NCBI RefSeq assembly: GCF_030272615.1
Contig: NC_081405.1
Span: 159,424,317-159,488,316, forward strand
DNA from: Cryptomeria japonica
Lineage: Eukaryota > Streptophyta > Pinopsida > Cupressales > Cupressaceae
Reading direction: 5' to 3'
DNA length: 64,000 bases
Shown: piece after piece, positions 44,186-55,673 of the stretch
Layout: each line of letters opens with the position of its first letter
Numbering within the stretch: position 1 is the first letter of the stretch
Position numbers and translations under genes: made by a program
The notes under the pieces: model-generated
The model's database searches: none
Told to the model about the DNA's origin: nothing
The model's input: the letters and a program-made list of their open reading frames with translations, nothing else

Positions 44186-45849
44186 ATGTTTGCTATGGTT
44201 CCTGTGCAAGTGGATAGGTATAGACAATTGGATTTTTATGGGATTATAGGATTCCCTAACCCCATTAGTAATGAAGTGAGATTACAAGTTCCTAAATTCT
44301 CAAGGAATAATGCTTTGTCAAGGGAGGATCATTTTAGGGTCTTTGAAAATTTCTTTGACAACTATGAATTGGAGAATGAGGAAGTAATAATGAAACTTTT
44401 CATGCAATCTCTTGTGGATGATGCTAGGGATTGGTATAGGAGTTTACCTGATAGCTCCATTGATTCTTGGAGAGAGTTTAGGTTTATGTTCAAGGAGTAA
44501 TATGGAGATCATTCTAACCCTAGATTTTCTTTTCATGAGTTTATAAGAATCCAAAATGGGAGCAATGAATTAGTCACATGCTTTAATGCAAGAATTCTCA
44601 AGATTTTCAATAGGAGACCACCTCATCTAAAGCCTTCTGATCCTATATGTCAAAATTTGTATATTAGTGCATATGACCCCAAGACTGCATATGAATTAAG
44701 AAATAGAAATACTTTCAAAGTAGCTATAAACATCGAAAACAATAGGAAAGCTTCTGGTATAGGGAAGAGGGAAGGTGTCAAGATTATGCAAAACCCTAAG
44801 CATGCTCAAGGAAGACAACAAAAGAGCGATGACAAACTTGACAGGGTGATGAGACAATTGAGGGATCTAGATCATAATATTTCAAAGAATGAGAAGGGGA
44901 CTACCCATGAGAGGATAAATCATAATAACTACCAAAGGCCTACACTACATAGTCTACCTTACAACACTAATTGGAAAGATGGTGGACCTCTACCATATAG
45001 CTCAAGAGAATCAAAGAATAGGGAGACCCCTGACCCTTTAAAGAATTCAAATGTTCATTATGCAGAGGACACCCCTTGGTGTCTTGCTTGTCAATTTCCC
45101 ACTCTTCAGACATGTGTGTGATAGCTCAATCATTGCAATAAATTGATGCAATGGAGAAAGATCCAAACGATGAGTATGGTCAAGATGACCAAACTATAAA
45201 CATGTTATCCTCTTAATGATATACTAGAAGTGGTGATGCAACTTATCAGTATGAAGATAAGAATCGGGCTGATATAAATACACAAAGACATTAAAATGAT
45301 GTATATCAACAACAAGCTCTTTCTAATGAAGATTCAGTTGAGATGGGGGAACAAATTTCCTCTCTTTTTCATGAGGATGCCAAAGTGGAAATTAGAAGAC
45401 CTACTAGTGATGAAATTGGGTCTCTTACTGTTGCCACAGTCCAACAAGCAAAAAGAAATTATAATCTGATAAATAGGATAATAGGTGGTGAGCAAGGGAA
45501 GCCAAGGAGTTTATTCATTAAAACAACATCCCAACTTGAGCAGGTTACCCAAATTGCTAGGAGAATTGATCCTCAAAATCAAAAAAGGTTTGAGTTCAAC
45601 ATTCCAAATAGCTCTAAAGAGGAGGTCAAACTGTACAAGGAGACTCCTATCTCAGATGTGGTCACCCTAGTGATTCCTAAGGAGAAAGATAAGCTTGTAA
45701 AGTCAGAGGTATCTAAATCTTCTTCATCATCTAATGTGATTAATACACCAGGTTTTGACATGGATCAAGCATTAAATCAAGTAAAGATTTCAGTACCTTT
45801 TCTTGAGTTGATGAAAGTACAAGATCATAGGAATGTTGTCATGTCCTAA
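44186..45849 (+). pseudogene. Gypsy gag to gag-pro junction, Tat-like
   Basis: A broken gypsy Gag. 44186-44500 carries 'LQVPKFSRNNALSREDHF' and 'DDARDWYRSLPDSSIDSW', the conserved capsid block. After a TAA it continues in the same frame 'GDHSNPRFSFHEFIRIQNGS'. 44657-45121 is basic and hydrophilic. 45343-45849 is open for 168 codons and ends 'ALNQVKISVPFLELMKV', the phrase that comes before protease in many plant gypsy elements. The stretch stops at 45849, where minus-strand gag-pro-like sequence begins, so an inversion or a second insertion joined them. Confidence 0.7.
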
Positions 45850-45854
45850 AGAGC

Positions 45855-46435
45855 TTCCTAAAGCATACCTTAATAAACCATAGTAGTCTAAAGAAAATAC
45901 CAAAGTGAGATCTTAGTGTGACTAACATGAAGTTGCTCAATAAGATCATAATCACTTCCTTTCTTAATTGAAGGCTCAGATGCTTGAGGAAGGTTTGGTT
46001 GAGAAGGTGGTAAAGAAGTTTTAGATTGATCAAATTTTATATTATTTTGTCTAGTATTATATTTATATGAGCAACTAGATTATAAGAAGAATTTATAGAT
46101 TGAGTAAATATTGTGAAAAAATTAGGATAATTTCTTTCAAAGGGAATACCACATATAGACTAACCTTTCTTCAGAGAAGGACTACCCACAGTCATGTAAA
46201 TGATTGGTCTCTTGGACATTTTAGGGGCAGTAGAGATAACAATGACATCCATAGACTTCTCATCCTGCAAGGAAGAAGAGTTTGAATCTAGGTTTGGTTT
46301 AACAGATGTTCATTTAGGAGATACCTCTAGGAAATCATCCAAGGCATGGTCCAGCATATCCAAGTCATCCTGCAAGAATGCCTTAGAAAATGCATCAAAA
46401 CATTGAAAAAAATTAAATTTGACATAAGGCATTCA
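45855..46435 (-). pseudogene. Gypsy gag-pro-like remnant next to PBS
   Basis: Minus-strand reading with stops: 'LQDDLDMLDHALDDFLEV' near 46330-46390, 'KSMDVIVISTAPKMSKRP' near 46195-46250, and 'YDLIEQL' near 45930-45955 with 'TKISLWYFLQ' after it, the phrase that leads into protease in Tat-type elements. It directly follows a PBS and LTR in the same orientation. Most of gag is missing. Confidence 0.5.
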
Positions 46436-46449
46436 CGTCGAGTTCACCA
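46436..46449 (-). promoter_or_regulatory. Probable primer-binding site of Tat-like element
   Basis: The minus strand reads TGGTGAACTCGACG three bases after the LTR end. It begins TGG, as a tRNA-complementary site should, but it is not the iMet type. I cannot assign the tRNA. Confidence 0.5.
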
Positions 46450-46452
46450 AAA

Positions 46453-47574
46453 TGTAGAGGAGGGGATTTGATGTACAATAAGATGATGTAGTATCAAGGA
46501 AAAAAACCCCTCAACTACCTCACTTAACCAATGCTTGAGTGAGTTAGGAGAGACAATGTTCAAAAAGAAACACTAACTACACTAAATTGTGAATGAAAAT
46601 TGAAAAAATGTTGAATATTTGGAAATTACAAAGTGATAAAAAAGTTTAGACTACATAAAAATGAAGCTACCGACATAGAGATAAAATTACCAAGCTGAAA
46701 AGGTCTAAGCCTTGGACACTAGCATGGTGTAGAGATGCTTGTGCACCACACTATGGCCTATACGAAAAAAACCCAAAAATGAGTCTAGAGAAACACCAGA
46801 ATTTCAGCTTCTCGTTCTTTGGACTTGTTCACCACTTGCACACATTGAAATGGGAAAAAAAATTGAGGTTGTATAGGGATTTTCCTTTGTCAAACCCTTA
46901 TTTCAGTGTTTCCACCTCCGCAGACAAGCAAATAAAGATCAAATAAAGACATGTAATAGAATCAATCCTCGCTATGGAGGAAAACCCCTAAGATCAAAAA
47001 ATAATGAGTGAGTAACAATGGACAAATAAATAGATAAGATCAGTGTGTAAGATCAATAGATGAACAAGAGAGTGTTACTATTAGTTGTATCTCCTCTCTT
47101 ATGATAATGGACATGATAAAAACTTGAGAGAAGTCTTTTTTCTACAATGAGTATCAATATCAAGGTGAGATTTTTGTAGAGCATCATTGCAAGTTTAGAG
47201 AGAGGGAAAGAAAGTTTTAGAGTTGCTAATGTGTAGAATGAGCAAGACAATGGGAGTTTTTTTATTAGAATGGTAAGAGTAGTTGTTACATTTGTGATTG
47301 CACTTTGAGAAACATGTCAAGAAGGTTCTACTGCAAAATATGCTTATTTGAAACTCAAAATCTTCCAGTATGTTTGTGTGTCATGTAGACTTTTGGACAC
47401 TACACTCCCATCCAAACAATTTTATCCTAGATTTAAACCATAGACTACTAATGCTTCATATTTTATACTCATGAAGTCAAAATTGTGAAATCTTGATCAT
47501 GAATTTTATCATTAATACATTGAGCATAATGCATAAGTGTGAAGTTGACACATGGTACAGTTTGTGACACTATA
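46453..47574 (-). repeat. Tat-like 5' LTR (or solo LTR)
   Basis: Minus-strand ends TATAGTGTCACAAA and CCTCTACA. It is homologous along its length to 14895-15975, including the phrases 'agactacataaaaa', 'gatcaatagatgaacaagagag' and 'ctcctctcttatgataatg'. Divergence is considerable, so it is old. Confidence 0.8.
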
Positions 47575-48475
47575 ATTCGCAATAATTTTATCCTCATTTT
47601 AGAATTGGGAACCCTTATTTGTGAATATGTTTTTGAAAAAAGGACTTCTTCCTCCTTGATTTTAGATGCTTCCATGATTTGATCTCATTTGTCTTATGAG
47701 ATTGGTTGAAGCATTAAAAGATTTTTTGTTTTTATCTCCCTACTTTAGCTAGATTCTCTTGATTTTAACTTCCACTAAATCTCTTCTCTTTTTAAAATTT
47801 CTTTTGAATAGATTCTTAACTCTTTTTCCTCTTCATATAGAAATACAACCACCCCCTCCTTGATGATCTTATCATTAATTTCTCTCAATTGATCTTCGAC
47901 AAAGATGTTTCTGAAATGAAGCTTGTTGCACTCCTTAATTTACTACTTGTGCCATTTTAATTTACAATGTAATTAGATCATTCTATATCCCTCCTCAAAG
48001 GGATCATTTGACCACCATTGATTCAAAAAAGGGATAAATTGAGGGTCTCGGTACCACATGGCCTTGATTCTAAATGGGGTCTTTGCATGTGATCTATTAT
48101 CCTAAATAAAAGGAAACCTGAAAAGTGAACAAATCCCAAAAGAGGAAGAATTGAAATAGAAAAATCTTGATATAAAGACATCCAACTAGAAGAAACTATG
48201 AATCTATCCAGTCTTTCAACAATTTGTAATAAATCCTTCTTTCTATTTGACCAGGTAAAGACATTGTTGCTAGTAATTCAATCAAAGAAGTCATTGTCTA
48301 AGATAAACAACTTAAAATTCCCCATAGTTTTTTGCGCTAGTATAATACCACCCAATTTTTATAAGGAATCACATATTTCATTGAAATCACCTCTAAAAAT
48401 GGCCAATTCATGCATGAGAGGTTGGGTGATGATGGTCAAAGATTTCCATAATTGGTTTTTTTTATGAAGTATTGA
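47575..48475 (-). pseudogene. LINE endonuclease, C-terminal part and linker
   Basis: Minus-strand LINE ORF2 with stops: 'FRGDFNEICDSL' near 48365-48400, 'NVFTWSNRKKDLLQIVERL' near 48215-48275, 'DRFIVSS' after it, then the linker with 'KNKKSFNAST' near 47700-47730 that precedes reverse transcriptase in plant LINEs. It breaks off at 47575, where the Tat-like LTR begins. Reverse transcriptase resumes at 14894. Confidence 0.85.
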
Positions 48476-49616
48476 TGTAATATAGGAAAATAGGGCTCAC
48501 TATTCTATGCATGCAAACTATGAATCTTAGGCCTATTTTACTCTTACATAGGAAGGAGACTGATCCACTTGGCTCAAGATCCTTGGGCACAAGGTGAATT
48601 CAGTACTAGGTCCTTCATGATGAGTTGAAAAGGACTATTCAATTGTGGAAAGTGAATGTAAGATGAAATATATTGAAAAAGTGAATTTCGACATGCATAG
48701 GAAGACTAAAAATTGATAGAAAAATTTTGATAGAAGATTTGGGATGAACAGACTATAACTGACCTGCAATCCAAATTTTGGGAAAAATCAGGGGGACTAA
48801 GGCGCCTTGGTCGGCATGCTCCCGAAACCAAGGTGATCTCTTCTCGACATACACCTGACAGTTTCAACTCTGACAAATTGTAGATTGCAGCACTCCTCCT
48901 ATTCTATTTGTAACTCTTTATGTGGGTTTGTCACCTATTATTGCATGCATAGAACTGAGAAAATGTTGGGTAGAAAGAGATTTGCCTAGGTCAAACCCCA
49001 GTTTTGGAATTAACCATGATATTGAATTGAAAAGGAAAGCATGTTGATATGTAGAAGAGGCTAGATCTGAGAATTGAGATGTCTTGTACCTTGTTGATGC
49101 AATAACATAACTTCACAAGACCTAAAAGGAAAATCATGAACACATGCTTGCATGAAGGTTGTTGAAGCTTGCCACAATGCTAAAGAATACCTTGGATGCT
49201 TGAATTCTTGAATGTTTGATGTGGGATGTCTCTTGAATTAGATGGAATCCTAAAATGAGGGAGGATGACTTGTTTTTATACCTCACTAGCATTTTGAGGT
49301 GTAAAACTAGAAGCAAGTTGACATGGGAAAAGATTCTTGGCTTGAGAAAGTTGATCTCTATATGGTTTGAATTTAGGGCCAAGCATGGGGGAGCATGGCG
49401 ATCTACTCAATGCTCCTAGGAGCATGGTGATCTTCTCGGAATGCTCCCTCCAAAGTGACCCCAAAGAAGGACTTGAGGTCCTAAATGGGAAAGAAAAGCC
49501 AAAATGACATGCTAAATTAGGCTTGGATAAATAGAATCAGATGCGAGAGGCCACACATGCTAAAATAGGGCCTAGCTAAGAAATAAATTGCAGAGGATGC
49601 AATTTATGATGCTACA
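48476..49616 (-). mobile_element. Solo LTR inside LINE endonuclease
   Basis: It is flanked on both sides by LINE endonuclease that is collinear if it is removed. On the minus strand it begins TGTAGCATCATAAATTGC and ends TATATTACA, with a TATA box at 49273-49280. Flanking pentamers are ATTGA and ATTAG, similar but not equal. It shares the phrase 'gtcaaaccc' with the Tat-like LTRs, so it may be a related family. No internal coding part is present. The ORFs at 49134-49464 show no motif. Confidence 0.65.
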
Positions 49617-49875
49617 ATTAGTAGGCCCATAAATATTGAATAATCAGAAAGGAGGGATAGAATAAGAAGATTGAACAAAAGCCAACATCCAACAAATTGT
49701 TGAGGCAATAACCTCCATGTGAGATGATGTAGGATTACATAATAGAGCCAAACCCCAAAAGAGACTCTATTCATAACCATGTCAAACTTCCATTTCTAGA
49801 GCATTTATCAAGAAAAAGATAACAATGATTTGTTGAATACTAGGTTTCTTGTAGAATGATAACATCATGATTTCT
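49617..49875 (-). pseudogene. LINE endonuclease, N-terminal part
   Basis: On the minus strand, 'NHDVIILQET' near 49835-49866 is the first catalytic block of the LINE endonuclease, and a phrase 'FNIYGPTN' near 49617-49645 marks the middle. Stops occur. Upstream sequence continues at 55674 once the gypsy element and one target copy are removed, and the reading frame is then continuous across the junction. Confidence 0.82.
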
Positions 49876-49880
49876 ATTAT
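49876..49880. repeat. Target site duplication ATTAT, left copy
   Basis: Identical to 55669-55673. The LINE frame is continuous when the element and one copy are removed. Confidence 0.92.
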
Positions 49881-50670
49881 TGAAGCAGTCACCAATTAGG
49901 AGGAACCTCAAAGAGATCAATCCAGATAGGTCTGCAAGAGTAAACACAACAAAAACACAAAGATATGATGGAGACAATGAAAAACATATTGAATTATCTC
50001 ATGAAAATCGATTACAACCAACCAGTAACAATCCGGGTTACAGAAACCAGGTCACAAGCCTGCTAAAACATGCTCAAAGTACACAATAGGTCACAACCAG
50101 GACCTCAAATCTTAAGATCTATCTTCTATGTTCTATCTTCAACCTTAGATACATTCTAATGTGCAATTACAATGATATATATGATACAAGGGGATTCGGT
50201 CGGCCCAGAAAGGGATCAAAACCCGAAGAACAAGACCTAACATGTAAAACCAACAAGGTCAGCCTCTGCCAAGAGATTCCTTCAAAAAATCCAAAGGATG
50301 AAGTGTAGATCACAGGAAAAGGTCGGCCACATGCCAAGGAACATTGGAATCCATGTCTAATGCTTTGAAAGCTTCGGAAGGGGTTCCGGTAGATCACCAA
50401 AATAGGTCCAGGCAACCGATAACAAGAAACTGTCAACAGGTAACAGGAAACTGTCATGGAAATCGATTGCGATAGCTTGCCGAAAAATGATCAAAATGAG
50501 ATGCAGTCTAGAACTAAGAAAGATGATCGAGTCTTCAAGTAGAATCCAACTCCACAGGATCCAAAGAGCCAAAACTGAGACACATAGAAAGAAAAGTTGA
50601 AACTACAAATAGAAAGAAAATGTTTTTGGTTGATGCAAGACCGCTATGAACTGGAGATGCTCCTGCATCA
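49881..50670 (-). repeat. Gypsy 3' LTR (790 bp)
   Basis: On the minus strand it starts TGATGCAGGAGCATC and ends GACTGCTTCA. It aligns closely with 54869-55668. The PPT that should lie at 50671 onward is not a clear purine run (nearest: AAGTGAGAGG in minus orientation near 50687-50698). Confidence 0.93.
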
Positions 50671-50949
50671 AACATCTAAGTTTATTGAAAAAGTGAGCCT
50701 CTCACTTTGTTGGGGTCAAAGGAAAACCAAGGCAGTCTACCTCTACCTAATAAATCCAAGATGAATCTTCAACTGGTTTGTGCTTCCACTTCACAAGATA
50801 CTCCTTATACTTACTGCTTTGGGTATTACACCCAATCCTACTCTCAAAAATATATTCAATCTGATCTGGTTCCTTCCAAAGAAACTGTTTCTCCAAGTCT
50901 ACAATACTGTCTTCACTGAATTATGGTTCATGATACTCATGAAGATCTA

Positions 50950-52020
50950 CAATGTTGAATATAGGTAATATGTTTAAGTCCTCCAGTAACTCCACTTCAT
51001 ATGCATTTCCAGAACTGAATTCCCTCAAAATCTTACAGGGTCCAAACTTTCTCATCTACAACTTGTTATAAGTTCGAACCGGGAATCTCTATTTTCTCAT
51101 ATATGCCATCACTTCATCACCAACTTCAAATTCCTCATGTCTCCTCTTCTCCTCTGCTTTCTCCTTATACTTGTTGTTCATGTCCTCCAAATGTTGCTTA
51201 ACCTAAATATGTAGGTCCTTCATGTGATCTACAAATTCTTTTGCTTCTCAACTTCTTCGGTCTTCACTGGTAATATCTCTTAATTCTAATATACCTCTAG
51301 GATGCACTCTAGTAACAATCTCAAAAGGTGTTCTTCTGGTACTCCTATTTACTGAATTATTGTAAGAAAACTCTTCTTGTACAAAAATCAAATCCCAACT
51401 TCCAGTTTTACCTCCAACTAAACATCTCAACAAATTTCCAAAGCTCTGGTTAACTACCTTTGTCTGTCCATCAGTCTGTGGGTGAAAAGTAGAACTGAAC
51501 TTCAAATCTGTCTTCATCTTCTTCCAAAGTATTCTCCAAAAATAGCCAACAAACTTAGTGTCTTTGTCAAAAACTATGCTCTTAGGTAATCCTTGCAATC
51601 TCACCACTTCCTTGAAAAATAGGTCTGCTACATGCAATGCATCTTATGTCTTCTTACAAGGTATGAAATGAGCCATCTTCGAGAATCTATCCACTACCAC
51701 AAATAAATAATCATTCTCTGTCGGTGTTTTAGGCAATCCAAGTATGAAATCCATGCTTGTATCCTCCCAAGATCTTACCAGTACTGTCAAAGGTTTATAC
51801 CATCCCACATTATGACTACTACCTTTTGCTACCTGACAAACTCTACAACTTTACACATATTTCTTAACATCCTTATGAATCTGGAGCCAAAAGTACTGCT
51901 CACTCACCAATGCTACTATTTTTTCAATACCAAAATGTCCAGCTAATCCTCCACTATGCTTCTCCTTTATCAGATTCTCCCTCATAGAACTCTTAGGTAT
52001 GCACAACTAAACTCCTCTGA
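50950..52020 (-). pseudogene. Gypsy integrase
   Basis: Minus strand with stops. The zinc region has 'GGLAGHFGIEKIVALVSEQY' near 51895-51955, then '[16 protein letters not shown]' near 51710-51755 (first Asp). The open piece 51637-51248 has 'SIVFDKDTKF' (second Asp) and 'HPQTDGQTKVVNQ', where Lys replaces the catalytic Glu. C-terminal pieces include 'EKRRHEEFEVGDEVMAYM' near 51100-51160. No chromodomain follows before the LTR. Confidence 0.87.
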
Positions 52021-52029
52021 ATAACATCC

Positions 52030-52822
52030 CATCCTAAATGAAGTAATTCAACCACTTGCTTCTATCTACCACAACCAGTTCTCTACATGCTCTCCAAGGT
52101 TCTACAAAATCTGGGTCATCATCATACAAGGTCTTCAAATCTTCAAATCCTAATACTGTCACTCTCATCTTTGCCAAAAAATTCATTCTCCTACTCAATG
52201 CATCAACAACTTTGTTAGATTTCCCACTTCTATGCTTCAACACAAAGGTGTAACTTTGCAATAATTCTACCCATCTTATATGTGTCTGATTCAACTTACT
52301 CTAATTGTTCAAATACTGCAAAGCTTGATGATCTGTATACAACACAAACTCCTTAGGCAACAAGTAATGTCTCCACTTCTTCAAAGCTTGAACTATGGCA
52401 TAGAAATCCTAATCATATACTAAATATCTCCTCTGGGCATCATTCAATTTCTCACTGAAATAAGCTACTGCTCTCCCTTCCTGACTCAAGACTGCTCCTA
52501 TTATTGTTCCACTTGCATCACAATCCACTTGAAATACTTTATTGAAATTCAGTAAATCCAACACAGGTTGCTAAGTCACTTTTTGCTTCAATAGTTCAAA
52601 ACTTTTGTTTGCTCCAGTGGTCCACTTGAATTCCTTTTTATCTCCTCTCATGGTCTCAGTCATAGGGTTACAAACTGAACTGAAATTTATGATGAACTTT
52701 TAGTAAAAACTAGCCAATCCATGAAATGAGCTTACCTCTCCAATGCTTTCTGGTGTAGGAACAATTGCTTTCACTTTCTCTGGGTCCATCTTCAAACCAT
52801 CTTTAGATATCACAAATCCCAA
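52030..52822 (-). pseudogene. Gypsy RT thumb and RNase H
   Basis: 'KFIINFSS' near 52690, 'VFQVDCDASGTIIGAVLSQE' near 52480-52545 (RNase H start), '[13 protein letters not shown]' near 52300-52345, and an open piece 52294-52034 with 'HRSGKSNKVVDALSRRMNFL'. Frame retained over most of the length apart from stops. Confidence 0.88.
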
Positions 52823-53263
52823 CTAGACTAACTCATCCTTCATGAAAGTACACTTCTTAATATTTATCGCCAGCTTTCCTTCTCTCAACCTCTGCAAAAC
52901 TTGTCTATTTAGATCTTCATTCTCTGTCGATGTCATTTGGTGTGTAGCTTTATTAGGCAAACTAGCTCTGGGAATCAGGTCCATGCAATGACTGATACTT
53001 CTCACAGGTGGCAATCCATCAGGCACATTATCTAAAATGATGTCTTCATATTCTGTCAGCAAATATCTTATCTCTTCTGGTTGTTCCTCTTCATGCTCTT
53101 GATTCTCAGTCTTCTTAGGAATTAAGGAAAAACACACATTCTCATGTCTCAATCCGTACAGGAATTTCCTTCCATCCACCAAACAGATTCTAGCATTCAT
53201 ACAAACTTCATTCTTTAAAGGTTCCTCCAAGGGAAGCAAGGTTTGCTTCATCCCATTGGCCAC
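52823..53263 (-). pseudogene. Gypsy RT with the catalytic core deleted
   Basis: 146 open codons. The first 110 are the connection between protease and reverse transcriptase ('IRYLLTEYEDII', 'PNKATHQMTSTENEDLNRQV'). The frame then passes directly into 'LQRLREGKLAINIKKCTFM', which is normally about 140-150 residues further on. The fingers and palm, including the 'YLDD' catalytic box, are therefore gone without loss of frame. Confidence 0.87.
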
Positions 53264-53299
53264 AATAGTGTATGTATTCTTCCTCCCATCATGTACTGC

Positions 53300-53760
53300 C
53301 TATCTATCAAACTGCCAAGGTCTACCCAACAAAATATGACAAATATCCATAGGCATAATATCACACAAGACTTCATCATGATAATTCCTAATTTTTAATT
53401 TCACCAAACATTGCTCACTTACTAACAACTTATGTTCATCCTGAATGCATGCTATCTGATAAGGCTTAGGGTGTTTCAACCTTTCTAAATTCAACTTATT
53501 TACCATCTCCTCTGAACTAAATTATTTGAACTACCACTATCAATAACAACTTTACAACACTTACCAAATACCTTACATCTGGGCTTGAATAAATTCTTCG
53601 TCTGCAAGGGCTCTTCATCTATCCCGATATGACACAAAGCTCTCCTCACCATCAATAGTTCTCCATCTTCCAGTTTATTATCTAATCCGGTGGGGTTTTC
53701 TTCCACCACTGCTTCTTTTTAGGTATTCTCTATCTTCTTACACTCAAAAGCATGATGTCC
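53300..53760 (-). pseudogene. Gypsy zinc knuckle and protease
   Basis: The knuckle near 53730-53770 reads 'FYKCGGEGHHAFEC', with the first Cys changed to Phe. Protease active site 'VVIDSGSSNNLV' at about 53525-53560 with Asp-Ser-Gly. 53506-53300 continues with 'DIMPMDICHILLGRPWQFDR', the protease C-terminal block. A break near 53505 separates two pieces. Confidence 0.82.
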
Positions 53761-54760
53761 TTCTCCTCCACACTTATAGAAAGTTCCTCCAAATTCTCTC
53801 TTGTCTTGTCTTCCAAAATTCTCATTCCGGTAGTCATCCGGTTCTCTCCTTCGGTAGAAATTTCTATCATATTTATGGTATGAATTACCTTCTTTGCTTA
53901 CTTCCTTGTCCTTGTTCTAATCTATAAAGGTACCTCTACCTCTAGTATATCCTTTTCCTCCTTAAAATCTACCTCTGGTAAACCTTCCACCTCTGCCTCT
54001 GCTCATGTCTTTTGTTTAACTTCTCTTCTGCCTTTAGGGCATACTAGTAAGCTTCTTCAACACTCTCTAATTTGATCAAACTAAGTTCATCTTGTATTGA
54101 CATTCGCAATCCATTCAAATATCTTGCAACTTGTTCAACTTCATCATCAACATGTCTGGATCTGATATTCAACTTGTAAAATGCTTCGGTGTACTCCTTC
54201 ACACTAGATTCCTTGTCTCAAACTATGCAACTTCTGGAACAAATCCACTTGATAATTTGCCAGCATAAACTTTGACTTCAACTTAGCAACCATTTGATCC
54301 CATGTCTTAATCTTCTCTTTACCTCTTCTCTGTCTATCAACTTGAAAATCCTCCCACCAAAGAGATGCATGACCTTTCAACCGAGTACAGGAATATTTCA
54401 CCTTCCTTTCTTTTGCAATGTTTTCAAAATCAAAATACCTCTCCATCTCCAAGATCCAATCCATCAATTCATCGGAATCCAACTTTCCATCAAATTTTGG
54501 TGGGGTAAAATGTGGTTTAGTATTAGCCCTACTCAAAACCCTCAAAAACCTTTCCTCATCTGGATAAACCGACGGTGGGTTTACTTGTTCTATCAGGGCT
54601 TCTTCTCCTTCATCTTCACTTACATCTTTAACATGTCAACCTCTTCTCTGGGCTGTCTCCACGGCTTCCAACTGAGCTGCTATACCTTGCAACATTTCCA
54701 TCACAGAAAGGTATGCATTCATATTCACTCCACCATTCCTAGTTCCTCTTCGTGCCATCA
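53761..54760 (-). pseudogene. Gypsy Gag
   Basis: The minus strand begins MARRGTRNGGVNMNAYL at about 54760. The open piece 54545-54204 carries 'PPKFDGKLDSDELMDWILEM' and 'LKGHASLWWEDFQVDR', the conserved capsid blocks. A frameshift near 54215 and stops follow. The C-terminal basic region 'SRGRGGRFTRGR'-like lies near 53960-54000. The start is 109 bp after the PBS. Confidence 0.85.
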
Positions 54761-54851
54761 TTTATGCCAATCCTCTACAGCTGCAAGTCGGATCCACAGT
54801 CTACCACCCTACAATAAAAATCTCAGGACACGCAACCTTCGGAATGAAAAA

Positions 54852-54866
54852 CTTGCTTTGATACCA
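54852..54866 (-). promoter_or_regulatory. Primer-binding site
   Basis: The minus strand reads TGGTATCAAAGCAAG, two bases after the 5' LTR end; iMet type. Confidence 0.9.
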
Positions 54867-54868
54867 CT

Positions 54869-55668
54869 TGAAGTAGTCACTGGTCAGGAGGAACCTCAAA
54901 GAGATCAATCTAGATCGGTCAGTAAGAGTAAACACAATGAAAACAAAGATATGATGGAGACAATGCAAAACAAATTCAATTATCTCATGAAAATAGATTA
55001 CAACCAACCGGTAACAATCCGGGTTACAGAAACTGTCTCACAGGCTTGCTAAAACATGCTCAAAGTACTTAATAGGTCACAACCGAGACCTCAACTCTCA
55101 AAATCTCTCTTATGTGTTATGTCTTCAACCTTAGATACATTTTAATGCGCAATTACAATGATATATACAATCCAAGGGGATCCGGTCAGCCCAAAAAGGG
55201 ATCAAAACCCGAAGAACAAGACCTAACGTGTAAAACCAACAAGGTCGGCCTCCGCCAAGAGATTCCTCCAAAAAATCCAAAGGATGAAGTGTAGATCATG
55301 GTAAAAGGTTGGCGACATGCCAAGGAACATTGGAATCAACATCCAAGACTCCAAAATCTTCGGAAGGGGTTCTGGTAGATCACCAAAATAGGTCCAGGCA
55401 ACCGGTAACAAGAAACTATCAACCAATAACAGGAAACTGTCATGGAAATCAAAAGCGATATCTTGCTGGAAAATGATCCAAATACAATGTGGTTTGGAAC
55501 TAAGAAAGATGATCAAGTCTTCAAGTAGAATCCAACTCCACGGGATCTGGTGAGCCAAAACCGGGACACATAGAAAGAAAAGTTGAAACTCCAGACAGAA
55601 AACAAAACAAAAACAAAATGTTTTTGGTTGATGCAAGATTGCTATGAACCGGGGATACTCCTGCATCA
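54869..55668 (-). repeat. Gypsy 5' LTR (800 bp)
   Basis: Partner of 49881-50670, with the same ends. The open frames at 50167-50457 and 55223-55669 lie inside the LTRs and are not genes. Confidence 0.93.
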
Positions 55669-55673
55669 ATTAT
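55669..55673. repeat. Target site duplication ATTAT, right copy
   Basis: Identical to 49876-49880. Confidence 0.92.

Larger units (their letters stand above)
14895..47574 (-). mobile_element. Probable Tat-like gypsy element, heavily nested
   Basis: Inferred as one ancient minus-strand insertion. Related LTRs lie at 14895-15975 and 46453-47574. LINE sequence flanks both outer sides and is collinear across the gap: reverse transcriptase on the left, endonuclease on the right. A PBS-like sequence sits inside the right LTR, a purine-rich tract inside the left LTR, and gag-pro-like minus-strand sequence follows the PBS. An integrase remnant at 33135-34062 has the matching orientation. The flanking pentamers (ATCAG, ATTCG) agree at only three of five bases, so the duplication has decayed or the ends are off by a few bases. 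The rest of the span is later insertions. Two unrelated solo LTRs would be the alternative. Confidence 0.6.
49881..55668 (-). mobile_element. Gypsy element with deleted RT core
   Basis: Complete minus-strand LTR retrotransposon of 5788 bp with target duplication ATTAT at 49876-49880 and 55669-55673. Order on the minus strand: LTR, iMet-type PBS, gag, knuckle, protease, reverse transcriptase (core missing), RNase H, integrase, LTR. Many stops occur, most of them C-to-T or G-to-A type. No chromodomain is seen. It lies inside the LINE endonuclease. Confidence 0.92.
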
